A stretch of DNA of 64,000 nucleotides from Antitrichia curtipendula (GCA_951230915.1 OX579636.1:23991567-24055566), one strand, 5' to 3'; positions 24,075-36,332 are shown, counted from the stretch's first letter. Made by a program: numbers and translations. The notes: generated by a model not told the origin, from the sequence alone.

Positions 24075-25017
24075 TTAACCCCTAAAGGCCCAAGGCCTTT
24101 TTTCTGCCAAAAAACACCCAAAACTGCCACTTTTTTAGCAAAGAGTGAAAAAAAAATTTAAAGGTTTTTTTAGCACATCTAACCGTAGGATCTTACACCT
24201 AACTAGTATGAGAATGTGTGGGAAATTTTTTAGAATTCTTGACCTCACAGATTGCAAGATATCTACGTTTAAAGTGAAAAAAATAAAATTTTCAGCACAT
24301 TGTGGACTGGATTTTTTGACTTTGAACATTTTTAACTTAAAATTTTTGCACTACAGAGTTTTGAGCTTTAAATCTTTATAGTGGAGAATTGAGTTGAGAG
24401 TCTAATTTTAAAAAATCAATTAAAAAAACATAATTTTCATTATTAAAAAAATTGTTAAGGAGAAGTAGGTACGAGATAGAAGGAAAATCTAAGGTATTCA
24501 TATATTTTAGATGGAATTAAAATGCACTAATCCCTATGGTGAGATTGTTCTAGCAAGTAAACTAAACCGTGCAAAAAAAAAAAATTTGAAAAATTTGAAA
24601 AATTGCAATTAGAAATGAATCCTACAAGTTATTTTTTTCAAAAAGATGCTCTAACTGCCCAAAAAACAAGAAGAATGTCCATAACTTTCTCATAACAAAT
24701 CCAATGAAATGAATCAAAGCTTTCCAAATAGACAAAAATATAATCTGTGAGAAAAAACTACTAAAAATAAAATAAAAAATAAAAAAATGCAAATTTTTTT
24801 GCTGTCCGCGCTGCCCCCCGTCCCATGTTTTGAGCTTATTTGGTCATAACTTTTGTTACCGGGCACCGGTTGTGAAAAAAATTATATTCCCACGTAGCTA
24901 ATCAGATTTTCTACCTCCAAATTTTTTTTCAAAAAATCAGGAGAAAATTGCAGCCGATAGGTACCTGCCCAAAAACGCATTTGTCCCCCGAAGGGACAAT
25001 GTGTTTTTAAGGATTAA
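24075..25017 (+). mobile_element. TTAA-flanked element, subfamily A, full-length copy A5
   Basis: TTAA at 24075-24078 is followed by CCCCTAAAGGCCCAAGGCC. The far end reads CCCCCGAAGGGACAATGTG, then TTTTTAAGGA before TTAA at 25014-25017, with 935 bp inside. This is the best plus-strand reference copy for subfamily A. It carries TAACCGTAGGATCTT, also seen in reverse-complement relation in subfamily B, so the two subfamilies look distantly related. Confidence 0.78.
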
Positions 25018-25439
25018 ACCACAATTGAAGAGTAATGAGGCTAAATATTGGGTTGTATAGAGTAGACTCCAAGGGCCTTTCGAGGGTTAACTTATTCCAT
25101 CAAGCTAGTGCACATGTTTTATGGAGGATTTGGAGATATGAAATGAGTGTTGGAGCATCTTCAACCTTTGGGGGGATTATTTTGAGATTGATGTTTTCAA
25201 TGCTTAATTCATTTCTTCCCAATCAAGATTTATTTCCATAAATTTCTATCTTTCACACCATTTTTGCATTCATTGCTTGTGATTGTGATTGTTGGGCATA
25301 CAGTGAGTATTTTTGATTTGTACTCCTTGATTCTCCATGATTTTTGTCAATATTCATTCTTACAAAGTTGTGCAAATAGGTTCGGAATAACACAAGGCTA
25401 TCACTTTGGAAATTTTTAGTGTATAATTTCTTTATGTAC

Positions 25440-25678
25440 TTAACCCTTTAGTGTCTAAGAAGCCCAAATTGGGTCTCACGTTTTTTTAAGCAATGTTGAA
25501 GAGTTTATATGGAGATTTCTTTAAACTTAAATAATTGTGTATTTGAACCAATGCATACAATGTTCTTCATTTAAGCTAATGATACAATAAAATTTTCTAT
25601 TTCTATTATATTTTCTATAATATAATTAATCAAAATCTGCAACTGAAAACCATGAATTCTTAGTACATAAAGGGTTAA
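25440..25678 (+). mobile_element. Short TTAA element, subfamily C
   Basis: TTAA, then CCCTTTAGTGTCTAAGAA; the other end in inverse reads CCCTTTATGTACTAAGAA. Fifteen of the 18 terminal bases match. The interior is 231 bp, AT-rich and non-coding. The right TTAA (25675-25678) is also the left TTAA of the next element, so two elements share one target site. Confidence 0.7.
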
Positions 25679-26045
25679 CCCCTAAAGGACCAAACACCGT
25701 TTTTTGGCAACATAGTGATTTTGGGCAGGTCTCTATGTATGGAGTTTTTATTTTAATTGTTTAAAAATTTCAGACCACATGTGCCTGAGGAGTAGCTTTA
25801 AGGTCCAACAATTTTCATAACTTTTGACTACATAGTTAAAAGTTATTGCATGATATGTAGTTTTTGTCACTCAGCGGGTAGCCTGAGTAGCTCAAAAAAA
25901 TTCTTTAAGAATCGCTTTTAAAAAATAAATAAAAAATTTGAATTGGTTCTAAGAATTTATTTACATATAAAAAAATTTGAATCATTATATTTTGATTAAT
26001 GCGATGAAACTTACGAGGGATTCTAGTTTGCGGGTAGGAATGAAA
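25675..26045 (+). mobile_element. Truncated subfamily B element, copy B4
   Basis: TTAA followed by CCCCTAAAGGACCAAACACC and TTTTTTGGCAACATAGTGAT. Homology to B1, B3 and B5 runs through AGGTCCAACAATTTTCATAA to TTCTAGTTTGCGGGTAGG, then stops at about 26045. The right half is missing. Confidence 0.72.
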
Positions 26046-26363
26046 TGACTAAAAGAAGACCGAATAGTACAAGTTTGTCATATGGTTCTTTTAGTAGGTC
26101 ATTTTCCTAATGCATACAACCCAAGTTGGTACTAGTAATAAAACCTACACTTCAATATGAATCTTTTTAATATTGTATTTTACTTATACAATTTTGATTT
26201 ACATGTTTCTACAATTTTCAAGATTGAACAATAAAATTTAAAAATGAATCAAGAATTGCCACAATAATGTCAGTGATTTACTATTATTCAATTTGTAAAA
26301 CATAGGTGTCATATACATACCCATGCACTATCCACTCAAAAACACAAGCCACACAAGGCCCAT

Positions 26364-26963
26364 GATATAGGGGGGGGGGGGCACTTCAAAATGCACCATT
26401 AACCTTAAACTGCCATCTTCATTCTATGTACATCTCCAAAATCACTTATGTATCTATGTGAAAAAAATGCTTTTAAAACCAAATTTTGTCCCTTTGTAAC
26501 TTTTGTACATAGTATCCAAACATTAGATGATTTTGGGGGGGTCTGGAGGGCCATTTCGGGCCTGTTCTTGGCGTTGTTCCCCCGGCAGCAAAAGAACGGC
26601 TGCTGTCAGGAAAAAAAATTCAAAAAAATTCAAAAATTTTAAAATCTTAAAATGGAAAAACAAGATGAACAAACTTATTTATTTATTTTTTTAATTTTTT
26701 TTGTATGACATGGCAGTCGATGTGCCATGTCACGCAGCTGCTGCGGCGCAATTCCAGACAACTTCAAACTTTGGGAACCCTGGGGAACTTGCAGCCCTCC
26801 ACAGGGGCCGAAAAACATGTAATGTGTTGAGTTCTTTGGTACATTGGAACTTCCTTTCACTTGCCAATAAGCAAACATAAAAAATTTGAATAGTCCATTA
26901 ATAATCATTAGGCACAATAGCAATTAGTGGCGGTCCTGGGGTACCTACCTTATACCTTCTCCA
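26364..26963 (+). mobile_element. J-family MITE, copy J1, with an internal GC-rich insertion
   Basis: The ends resemble 29629-29901: it starts with ATATAG and a run of 12 G, and ends GGGGTACCTACCTTATAC. Both copies share CTGCCATCTTCATTCTATGT-like and GTACATTGGAACTTCCTTTC-like blocks. About 26531-26822 has no counterpart in J2 and is GC-rich, with a TCTGGAGGGCCATTTCGGG start and an inverted TGCAGCCCTCCACAGGGG end. It looks like a separate insertion. Confidence 0.55.
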
Positions 26964-27149
26964 AGCATCATGCTTTCATTCTATAGTATTCAGCTTAAGA
27001 CTCAAGAGAATTTTATCCATGGAGCAAGGTTACCAGGATGATGACCAAAAGTTGTCTGGTAGCAATAAAAAAATTTCAATTTAATTTGAATCAGAAGTCA
27101 ATAATAATTTGAAATTCCAAAGGAGAAGAAAAGCTAGAGAGAGATTTGG

Positions 27150-29395
27150 GATGATAAGGGGTAATACAATCCATGTGGGATATGTAAATTAGAATGAATA
27201 CAAGCTCAATCACTCATAATTAAGTCAAAAGCAGGAATTATGTTTGAAGTAAAATTGCAAACCTCATTTAGGCACAATAGGATAACTTTTCTCAAAAACC
27301 GTTGAACTAAATAAAGTTGTTAAATCAAGTAATGTTTCATCTCCAAAAATCCGTTTGAGATTTCAATCCTCCAATAATAAGTTATGGACAAATTTCAGAA
27401 AGGGGTTGGAAGAGTCATTTAACCCCTAAAGGACCATCTTGTAGAATTTGGCAACATAAAAAAATTGGGCAGGTACATGTGGCCAGAGATTTACAAGTTT
27501 GAGGCTGAAATTTTAATCAAAGTTGTGGACGAGGAGTACCTTTCATTTGAACTAAATTTTATGACATTTGGAAATATGAGTCAAAAGTTATGGCCTAATA
27601 TGTTAATTTTTTTCTCAGCCGGGCAGTTAGGGCAGATCAGAAAAAATCACTTTTTTGAGAAACAAAAATTTGAAACTAGTTTTCCAGATCTATCTATACG
27701 TGGAAAGCTTTTAATCATTCCATTTTGACCAATGAGTCAAAAGTTATGAGGAGTTTTAGTTTGCGGGCAGTTTTGGAATCTCTACTCTAAAATAAACTTT
27801 GAAGTCTTTTATCATACTCAATTTTCAATATTTTTTGAAAAAAATAAAATCATAGGATGGAGATTGTTTAATACAACATTTCAACCATTGGGATTGGCAT
27901 TTTTCAATTTCATATCTAAATTCTTAACAATTTAGTATTTTGAATCATTCTCTACTTCATTCTACTTACTATTTTTTTCCTATATGTTGTACAATTCCAA
28001 ATGATGTGAAATTTTTCAAGCATGTAGCCAACTTGTTTAGGAAAAAGAATCCAAAGAAGCACCACCATTTTGGACATTTTTTCATAGAAAAGTGAGCTTT
28101 TGAAGTGCAGCTGCCCCGTTTTTTGCAGGGGTCAAAAAACAATTTCAGTGACTTTGAATGCTTATATTTTGCAATCCACGTGGTGGAAATTTCTGAAATT
28201 TTTACCACATATTCTCAAGTCAGCCTACTACAAGATCCTATGGTTACATGAGTCAAAAAAAGGTTTTTTCAAAAATTTGGTACTTGTACTAAAAACAGCA
28301 GTTCTTGAGCGTTTTCAGTGAAAACATAGTCACGGAACTTTAGGGGTTAAAACAAAAATTCAAATATCCTCTTTGAAATTTGTTTCAAACTTTTGATTGG
28401 AGGATTGAAATCTCAATCGGATTTTTGAAGATGAAAGTTAGATTGATTTAACAACTTTGTTTAGTTCAATATTTTTTGAGAGAAATTATTCCACTATGCC
28501 TAAATGAGGTATGAAATTCTACTCCAAATGTAATTTTTTGTTTTCACAATGAGCGGTCAAGCTCTCATCTTCAAATAATACCATAGCCTTTGAAGACTCA
28601 TGATGGACAATGAAATTCAATATAAAAATGACATTTCTACCTTCCACTCCCAGACATGCCAATGATGCAGTCCATTAATTCTATGGTAGAACCATCTATT
28701 GTCGACCAAGGACCCATCCCCAACTTGTAGGGTATACTATGTCCAACCAAGGTTGCAATAAAATTTCAACCCAAGCTTTGAATGTTTTTTTTTCTCCTTT
28801 TCAATGTTAAGACTAATTGAGTCATGACAAATATCCCAAAGCAGTGAGCAGAAAATAGTTCTGAATGATCGGCATTGGAAGACTCTACATGTTAGCTAGA
28901 GGTTAGGATCAGCTGACGGCTTTCAAAATTCATAGTAATTTCAATTCAAGGCATAAAATTACCAAAAAAATTGCAATCCCCTTGATTTCTATCTTCCTAC
29001 ATGGCAAAAATTTACATGCCTTATACTGCTCCAAAACATGCACAAATCGCTTAAGTGGTCGACAATGGGTGGTCTACTATACCATCTAAAATCTAAATGT
29101 ATTTTTGGTGGCAAATGATGAAATAGCATTGGTGTAGTACTCATTGGATTCTTTGGATTGTTTTTTTTTGGAAAAGAGAGCCAAGATGAATTTTTTGGAT
29201 TTTTGAGAAACCATTTTTTTCTACAATTATTTGATGAATTGTATGTCAGTTCTAGAAATCAGCAAAAAATAATGAAGCGTACCATAAATGTACTGCCACC
29301 ATCTTGGTACCAAAGCTTAAATGAATGATGTGAGGATGAATCTTGTGGATGAGAACTCCCAAAGGGGAGAAGGCAGCCTTACTGAATGTTTCGGA
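27150..29395 (+). mobile_element. Foldback family K, diverged copy K4, with a nested TTAA element
   Basis: The hairpin arms are recognisable at about 27160-27415 and 28355-28560 (CCATGTGGGATATG, CTCATTTAGGCACAATAG, CCAAAAATCCGTTTGAGATT and inverses). The right subterminal region matches the other K copies (GTACCATAAATGTACTGCCA, then AAGGCAGCCTTACTGAATG). The left terminus is not visible. The loop is split by the subfamily B element at 27419-28350. Confidence 0.68.
27419..28350 (+). mobile_element. TTAA-flanked element, subfamily B, full-length copy B3
   Basis: The cleanest copy: TTAA at 27419-27422, CCCCTAAAGGACCATC at the left, TTCCGTGACTATG-type sequence (in inverse) plus CTTTAGGGG at the right, then TTAA at 28347-28350. 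The interior is 924 bp. It lies in the loop of a K hairpin whose two arms continue on either side, so the insertion site and the TTAA duplication are directly visible. The conserved words TCAAAAGTTATGGCC and TCAAAAGTTATGAGGAG occur inside. No transposase coding sequence. Confidence 0.88.
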
Positions 29396-29628
29396 AAGCA
29401 TTTTTTTCATTTTCAACCATTTTAATTTTTTTTTAAAGCACTGTTACGAGGTACGACATCGGTATCTCCGTTGGAAAAGTCTCGCAGGCTAACTCACTTC
29501 CATCTAACGGCTTTGACATTTTATTTCTTTATTTGGGGGGAGCAGATGCAAAGAACATTCTGTTTTATTTTATTGTATTGTATTGACTCCAATTAGATTT
29601 TTGAATTTGAGTTCGATCTAAAAGTGTG

Positions 29629-29901
29629 TAAGGTGGGCAACCCCAAATTCACTACTGATTTTAAACCATCTTCTTCATTCTCTGTACATTTCCAAAATCA
29701 ATTATGTACCTATGTAGAAATAATTGTTTTGAAAATAACTTTTGTTCCTTTGAAACTTCTGCATATAATATTCATGTTCTTTCGTGCATAGGAATTTCCT
29801 TTCAAGTGTCAACAAGAATGTATGAAAATTTGACCAATCTAATAATAGTAATTAGGCACAAAAGCAAAAAGTGATAGTTTTGGAGGTATCCACCTTATAC
29901 T
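29629..29901 (+). mobile_element. J-family MITE, copy J2
   Basis: About 272 bp with terminal TAAGGTGGGCAACCCC and its degenerate inverse GGAGGTATCCACCTTA. Internal words are shared with 26364-26963 (CTGTACATTTCCAAAATCA, TTATGTACCTATGTAGAAA, TAATTAGGCACAAAAGCAA). Non-coding. Confidence 0.65.
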
Positions 29902-29959
29902 TAACCTTGTACATAATGTTGTTATCCAATGGATGACAGAGTCACTTTCTATGTGAGAT

Positions 29960-30130
29960 AGAAGTGTAGATGTTCAGCTTTAAAGTTTTGTGTGAAAAAG
30001 GGAGGTCTTGCACAATAATTTGACTTCCAATGAGTGTTATTGGATTTTTTGAAGCAAATGATTCATCCAGTACCCAAAAAGATGATTTGCACACCAACAC
30101 GACATTTTAGGGTTAGTGGACAACTATTAA
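29960..30130 (+). repeat. Coding-like dispersed repeat P, copy 2
   Basis: It matches 50150-50345 and 51340-51520 at the DNA level (TTTTGTGTGAAAAAGGGAGG, TCTTGCACAATAATTTGACT, ATGATTCATCCAGTACCC). In the plus frame all three can be read as FD(F/L)Q-VL--(F/I)LK--IH, with stops in two copies. The origin is unknown. Confidence 0.5.
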
Positions 30131-31589
30131 ATTGTTATAGCACAAATTCAAATAGTTATTTAAATGTAATATTGTGTGAAGACTCTTCTAATTCAAATGT
30201 CCAAAGCCTGCCAGAATTCATTTCAGATTTTCATTTTTTATAAACTCATTATTTTTGGGTGTAATACAAACTCAATAAGTTAATTGTATTGTAAAATATG
30301 ATATACATTGAACAATTATTTGTCACAAAGGTACGCTATTATAATGTAGTCTAGTATGTCCCATGCCGTTGCCATATTTAAAATGAAATTGAAAATGAGT
30401 TTTTAAATTTTTAAATTAAAATTTAACTCAAAAATTTATAACTTTTATGTTATAAGTTCAAACACCACAAAACAAAGTTTCTGCACCCCTCCTCACAAAG
30501 AGCTTTCCAATGGTACGGCGAACGTGATCAAAAGACACACAGTTATGGAAACCTCACGATAATAAACATACTCATTCAAGGTATAGATGTAATAAAAGAA
30601 TCCTCAATCCAGACTCTACATTGGTTGTTCAAATTCAAACTTCAAATTCAGGTGACCTAATCACACTCAAATTATGTGTCCAATATATAGTTAGTCGACC
30701 AATCACAAATTATCTTGTTTAGAATGTAAGAGACGATTCAATCACAAGCTACAATTTAGGACACAAATTCATCTAAACTTGGTCTTCAAGGATCAATTGA
30801 GGTGTTTGGCACACTCACTTTCAATTGGTGAATTGGAGGATAACAATGAAAATGCTCAGATTTCCCCCCCAAAAAATAGGAGTTAACTCTAAACTCTCTG
30901 ACATCCATATTTTCAAATGCTAAATAGAGTGCTTTAGGTCATACAATGTTTTGTCCAAATATCTTTTTCATTCGTGTAAACAATTATTGAATCTTGAAAA
31001 TTTGACCTTTCTTAACAGTCACCTTGATGAGATATTTTCTAAATAATTTTTTTACACTACACTACTTTGATGAGATTTGACATCAATGAAGATGCGGACA
31101 AAAATGTGCAAACTGCAAAGCCCCCTTCCCCCCCAATTTGGGCATTGAAGGGTAAGCCAAATTACATCTTTCATTCCTTGCTTCCAGGAACATTGACTTC
31201 CAAAACGCAGGTCTTGCACTGAATTATTGAGGAACCCTAGGCAATCATACATCACCTCATCTAAGTCAAAACTGAGCATATAATGACATTTTTAAAGTTA
31301 TATTGAACCCTGATGCTATCTTTTCTTTATTTTAAAAAAAGTTCTGGAAGACAAAGGTACTTATTAAAAAAGGCCTGCTCTCACTACGTAGGGGAGTTTG
31401 GTAACTGCAGTTTAAAATCATACAGAGTAATTCCTGTGCAAAAGATGGACAGCAAGGTGTGACACAATTAACTTAGGGTCATTGTAAGTTGTCAGTTGTT
31501 CAGGCAGCAGGGGAATCTCTTTGCACAAACTGCAAATATTTTTTTTGTGTTAACTGCTTGTGTATAACCCAAAATTTACAGATTAGTCT

Positions 31590-31901
31590 TAAGGTAGGAG
31601 GCTGTTAAAGAAACCCTTTTAAGAGCTGATTGCATTTGCATTTTCAGGGAAGCTAAACTCCTTGAAACAATTTTCAGTAAATTGCACTAGGAAGAAAAAT
31701 GGAATTGACATCTAATCCAAGTCGTTTCATATTTTTGGACCTTCATGGAATTAGTTACAAATTTTTGAAGTTGAAACACAGTGGTTTCTACAAGCGCCCC
31801 CCTCCTGAAATGTACAATGTTGATACATTAAAGAAAGTAAATGTACCTTTGTGTTAGAGGTCGCTTTTAGAGACAGGTCGCTTTTACAGACTCCTACCTT
31901 A
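31590..31901 (-). mobile_element. H-family MITE, copy H3
   Basis: About 311 bp with the best-preserved H termini: TAAGGTAGGAGGCTGTTAAA on the left and, in inverse, TAAGGTAGGAGTCTGTAAAA on the right. The repeated words TCGCTTTTAGAGACAGG and TCGCTTTTACAGACTCC lie near the right end. It aligns with 41741-42035. Confidence 0.75.
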
Positions 31902-33793
31902 TGGTTTGTGGATTCCTATCACTGTCACTGTAATGACCCTACTCAGAAAAATTCAATCAAACATCAATACTCTATTCTCGATCAACAATGCGTACATGTA
32001 TCCACTTCATCACAGACAATACAATGCACGTGAATATAACCACATTGTACAGTCGGATACTGAAAGCTTACGAACTGTGTTTTGGAGCGATTCAAAAATT
32101 TGTACATGATATAGAATAGAATTGAGTTTTATTGTCTTTTATAACTATCATTCAATTCTTACCCAATCCCAATTGAGCGTATCAAATATCAGTTTCGAAA
32201 AAGCAAAATTCCAATTTTTAGTCAATTTTTAAAGTCAATTTTTGTGATTTTACATGATAATTATTGAATAAAATTGGTGGTGAATTTTTTAATTCAATTG
32301 CATGGATATGTAAGGAACATCCATATGCACATTTTTCATATTAAAAAACACCCCCTTGCGTAACAAAAAGATGACCAATGAAGAGTTTAATGAAAAGTGT
32401 CGTATGACCAAAATTTGAAGAAATGGATAATTATCTCTATATTTTAACTTGATTTTGGCAAAGTAATTGTACCATCATGCTTAAATGTTCAAAATTAATT
32501 ACTATTTGAAGTTCCAATAGAAAAATATAATTACAATAAAGAGATATCTATTTTTCAAAATTTGGATAGGATCACCCCAACATTAAAATCTCTATAGATG
32601 AAATTCTGAAGCTTTTTTGGAGATGCATGTTGAGGGAAAGATGTGCATATAGATGTCTCTTACAAATATATGCAATAAAAATTTAAAAATTCATCACCAA
32701 TGATTTTCAATCAATGATAATGTAAATCACAAAATTTAAATGAAACAGTTCACCAAAAATGAAATTTGGATTTTTTGAAACTAAAATTTGGATATGGTTG
32801 ATCAGGATTGCATAAGGATGCAACAATAATTATGCTTACAAAAAAATATATCAATTAAGGTAGACAGGCCTATTACCACCCTGATTTGCGATTTGACTAT
32901 GTTGGAGTCAACTTCAATGGGGTCACCTATTTTTCAAAGGTGTATGCATGTTTCACAAATCAAACCCAATGGAATTATAATTTTCTGATGAAAATTGAAA
33001 TTTCTATGAATTGTTGAAGTTGACTGCCCTGAAATTACAAAATTCGCCCATAGATTAATTTATAAAAGTCATATCAACAACCCATTACCGCCAAAGATTG
33101 TATCTATGAGTATTTGGATTTCCACCAATCAATGGTAGACACGTTACCCAAGCTGAAATTAATGAGCTGATTTTGTCAGAAAAATAGATGGACTTAGATG
33201 AGTTTCAGGGTGGTAATGGGGCCAAAAGTAAGATGTCGGAAATACGAAGCTGGTGGGAATAGGCTAGTTTACCTTATAATGCACATTGTAAAAAAAAAAA
33301 AAATGGCTCCAAAATGGAGTTTGTAAACTTTCAGTACCCAACTGTACATTAGAGTTATTCGTAAAGTAAACTCGAGTTAAGAGGTAAAACTGAGGTTTGA
33401 ACCCCTGCTTTATGTAAAAAAGCAGGTGAAAAAGTAAAAAGCTCACGCAATCAACACTAGGAAAACAAAACTTGGGACCAAACTTTCTTTCGCATCGAAA
33501 TGGTGCCTAAAAAAGTTTGGACCTGAGTTTACCTGTCACAGAAATTGTACATTGACAATTTGTGAGAATGGAGGTTGTTTTTATAATGAAATCCACTGTT
33601 CTTTATGAACTCTCAAAGGATATGGGTTTATTTTAAGATTGAGCTCCTACAAGCTCTTACAAGTTACTTACAACTCCAACCATTTACATATCCCATATGG
33701 GTTGCTTTCACCAATTTGTATAAGAGCTTGTTTAAAACTGGGTATCAAACTAGGAATGACTTTACGAATAACTCTATTGGATCCCAAAAGTTT

Positions 33794-34957
33794 CATAACA
33801 TTCAAGAGCCTTCAGAGAGGCTGCCTTTGCCTCTCTGAAGTATTCATCCACGAAATGCATCCACATATTATTAATGTAAGCTTCAGGACCGAGACAATGG
33901 CAGTACATTTATGGTGCGATTTATTTTTTTGGCTAATTCTACGACAAAATATACAAACAAAAAATTATAGAGATAGATGGTCTGTCTAATTCAAAAAAAA
34001 AATTTGAGTCTCATACAAATGAAATCTAGCCATTTGCCAATAATAACATACTTTGAGTTTTTGTAGAAAAGAGAAGCTCTTTATGCACACTTGGGGTGGT
34101 AGGAGATAGAACAACCCATGTGGGATATGTAATTTAGAGTTTGTAATTTCTCAACCGCTCATAGTTAAGTCTAAAGTAAGAATTGTGTTAAAATTATAAT
34201 TTCAGACCTCATTTAGGCATAGTGTAATACCTTTTTTCAAAAGAATTTGAACTAAAAATAGGTGTGTAATCAAGCTAAGTTTCATCTCTAAAAATCCTTT
34301 TTAGATTTAGATCTTCCACTCAAAAGTTATGGACAAATTTCAGAGAGGATGTATGAAAATGTCAAGAAAAAATCCTTTCAAACCCCTCTATCAAATTTGT
34401 CTATAACTTTTGAGTGGAAGATTAAAATCTCAAACGGATTCTTGGAGATGAAATTTAACTTGATTCTCCAATTTATTTTAGTTCAAAGTATTTTGAAAAA
34501 AATTATTTTACTATGCTTAAATGAGGTCTGAAATTATAGTTTTAACACAATTCCTACTTTAGACTTAACTATGAGCGGTTGAGAAATTACAAACTCTAAA
34601 TTACATATCCCACATGGGTTGTTCTACCTCCTACCACCCCATATGTACATAAAGAGCTTCACTTTCCTGAAAAAATATCAAAATAAGTTATTGATGGCTA
34701 ATCGTTAGGATTCGTTGGTATAATACTCAATGAATTCTTTGGGTTTTGACAGACCATCTATCTTTATAATTATTTGTTTGTATATTTTGTTCTACCTCCT
34801 ACCACCCCAGTAACCCGGCTGTGCAGTCATGACCTTGGCACTGATAAGAAATCTGACATTATCGACGCACGGCTTATTAGCTAATGTTGGGTGTGGAATA
34901 TACCACATCATTTCGTCAGAGGGAAGGCAGCTGCTCTCACAGCTCTTGAATGTTATG
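33794..34957 (-). mobile_element. Foldback family K, copy K2, with extended hairpin arms
   Basis: 1164 bp bounded by CATAACATTCAAGAGCC and GAGCTCTTGAATG-type inverse ending GTTATG, with TTT on both outer sides as a possible 3-bp target duplication. Orientation is opposite to K1, with very high similarity. The hairpin arms run about 33939-34350 and 34370-34792, longer than in K1, because the GACAGACCATCTATCTTT and TTATTTGTTTGTATATTTTG segment is present on both sides. Confidence 0.82.
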
Positions 34958-36045
34958 TTTAGGAAGTCATGTCCATTGTCGTAAATCCCAATTTTGTCAA
35001 ACTCTTCCCATTTTGATAAAATTTGTGGCTTGAATGACTTTGCACAGTAATTTGAGTACACTCTGTTTTCTTCTTGTGCTTGTTGTGTCTCTTCTCAAGA
35101 TTGCATCCATTGACACCCCAAATTAAATAAATTTGACATTTGCACACACTACTCGAGTGAAACCTATGAACTATTGACATTGAATTTGAATGAATTTGAA
35201 TGGACCATCATATCAAAATCATCAATTATTGATTCCCATATGGTTCTTTATATAAGAACAAGACGTTTGGGTCCCAAAAATTCACCTACAAAATCATACA
35301 TTAAAGCAAGTTGCAAATGTGTTGTACTTACCAGAAAACTCAATGAACCTTATAGAATAGAGAAGGTATATAATTGCATAACTTGAACTATTTAGTTACT
35401 TATTTAATACCTACATTTGACGAGTTCCTATCACATCCACATCTAGTGCAAGCCTCTTCGACAACAAATAGTAATTTTAATAGTAGAGTTTGTGTTACTT
35501 ACCAAGATTAGTTCTCTCCCATTCCCCCATTTAGACAATCATCAGTTAGACTCTACAAAATCCCCAACTGACAACATCCGCTCAACAAACATTATTCTTT
35601 ACAAATAATTGCCGTCACAAGCTTGCCATCTTTTAACAACACTAGGATGGATAAAGGTGACCTTACCATCCCATTCCTTGTGTGATGTGTGAAACAAATT
35701 TGGTCTACTCTATACTTCTTGTTGTGAATTGTTTTCAGCAATCTGCTTCGGCAATAGGCATACATGCACATGATCTTTAAATTCCACTAGCGATCTTATT
35801 TAGAAACCAACAAAAGACTAGAATGTACAGCTACAATAAATGAAGAAAAATACAATATTTAGGAAAATGATATGAGAACTTCTTCCAATGGACGGAAAAA
35901 CCAAAACTTACGAGGTAGTAGCTGTATCATAAAGATGTATAAAATCATCATCAGAGGCAGTTACAAGAAGATCTTTGGTTCGATGGAAATCAAGAGAACT
36001 AATCTTCACTATCAAAAAAGCAACAAATACAACAAACAATTGAAT
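34958..36045. other. No supported feature
   Basis: Mixed AT-rich sequence with short ORFs only. I see no repeat ends, exon or RNA gene. Confidence 0.4.
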
Positions 36046-36332
36046 CAAGACTAGACATGTTAGAGATCACATAGGAAAAGAAAACACAATAACATCATTT
36101 AAGGATTGAAATATTATAATGTTTGATCCCAAGAAAGTTAAAACTATGAGAATCTTTCAACTCTCTTTTTGCATGTCAAATCTAAAAAATTGGTCACCAA
36201 AAAAATGAGTTTGAATGGCCTAAAGTGTGTAAGACCAATTAATTATTCTCTTCTCAAAATCTACTCTCTAGTTTTTTTAAATGAATTTCTAATGTGATTT
36301 TTTCTCCAAGATCTAGTGTATTTGAGGCTCAT
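36046..36332 (+). repeat. Dispersed repeat R, copy 1
   Basis: About 285 bp highly similar to 47986-48272 in the same orientation. Both start at ACTAGACATGTTAGAGATC and both lose similarity right after GTATTTGAGGCTCATT. Shared blocks include AAAAAATTGGTCACCAAAAA and CTAATGTGATTTTT. No terminal inverted repeat and no coding frame, so the type is open (a solo end of a larger element is possible). Confidence 0.65.

Noticed and set aside
28100..28321. ORF sharing residues (CSCP, ILQST, KFLKF) with the one at 62697-62882
   Set aside because: Both lie in the same place of subfamily B elements, so the likeness follows from DNA similarity. Other copies have stops and frame changes.
33385..33420. Possible tRNA B box (GGTTTGAACCCC)
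   Set aside because: No A box at the right distance and no cloverleaf arms.
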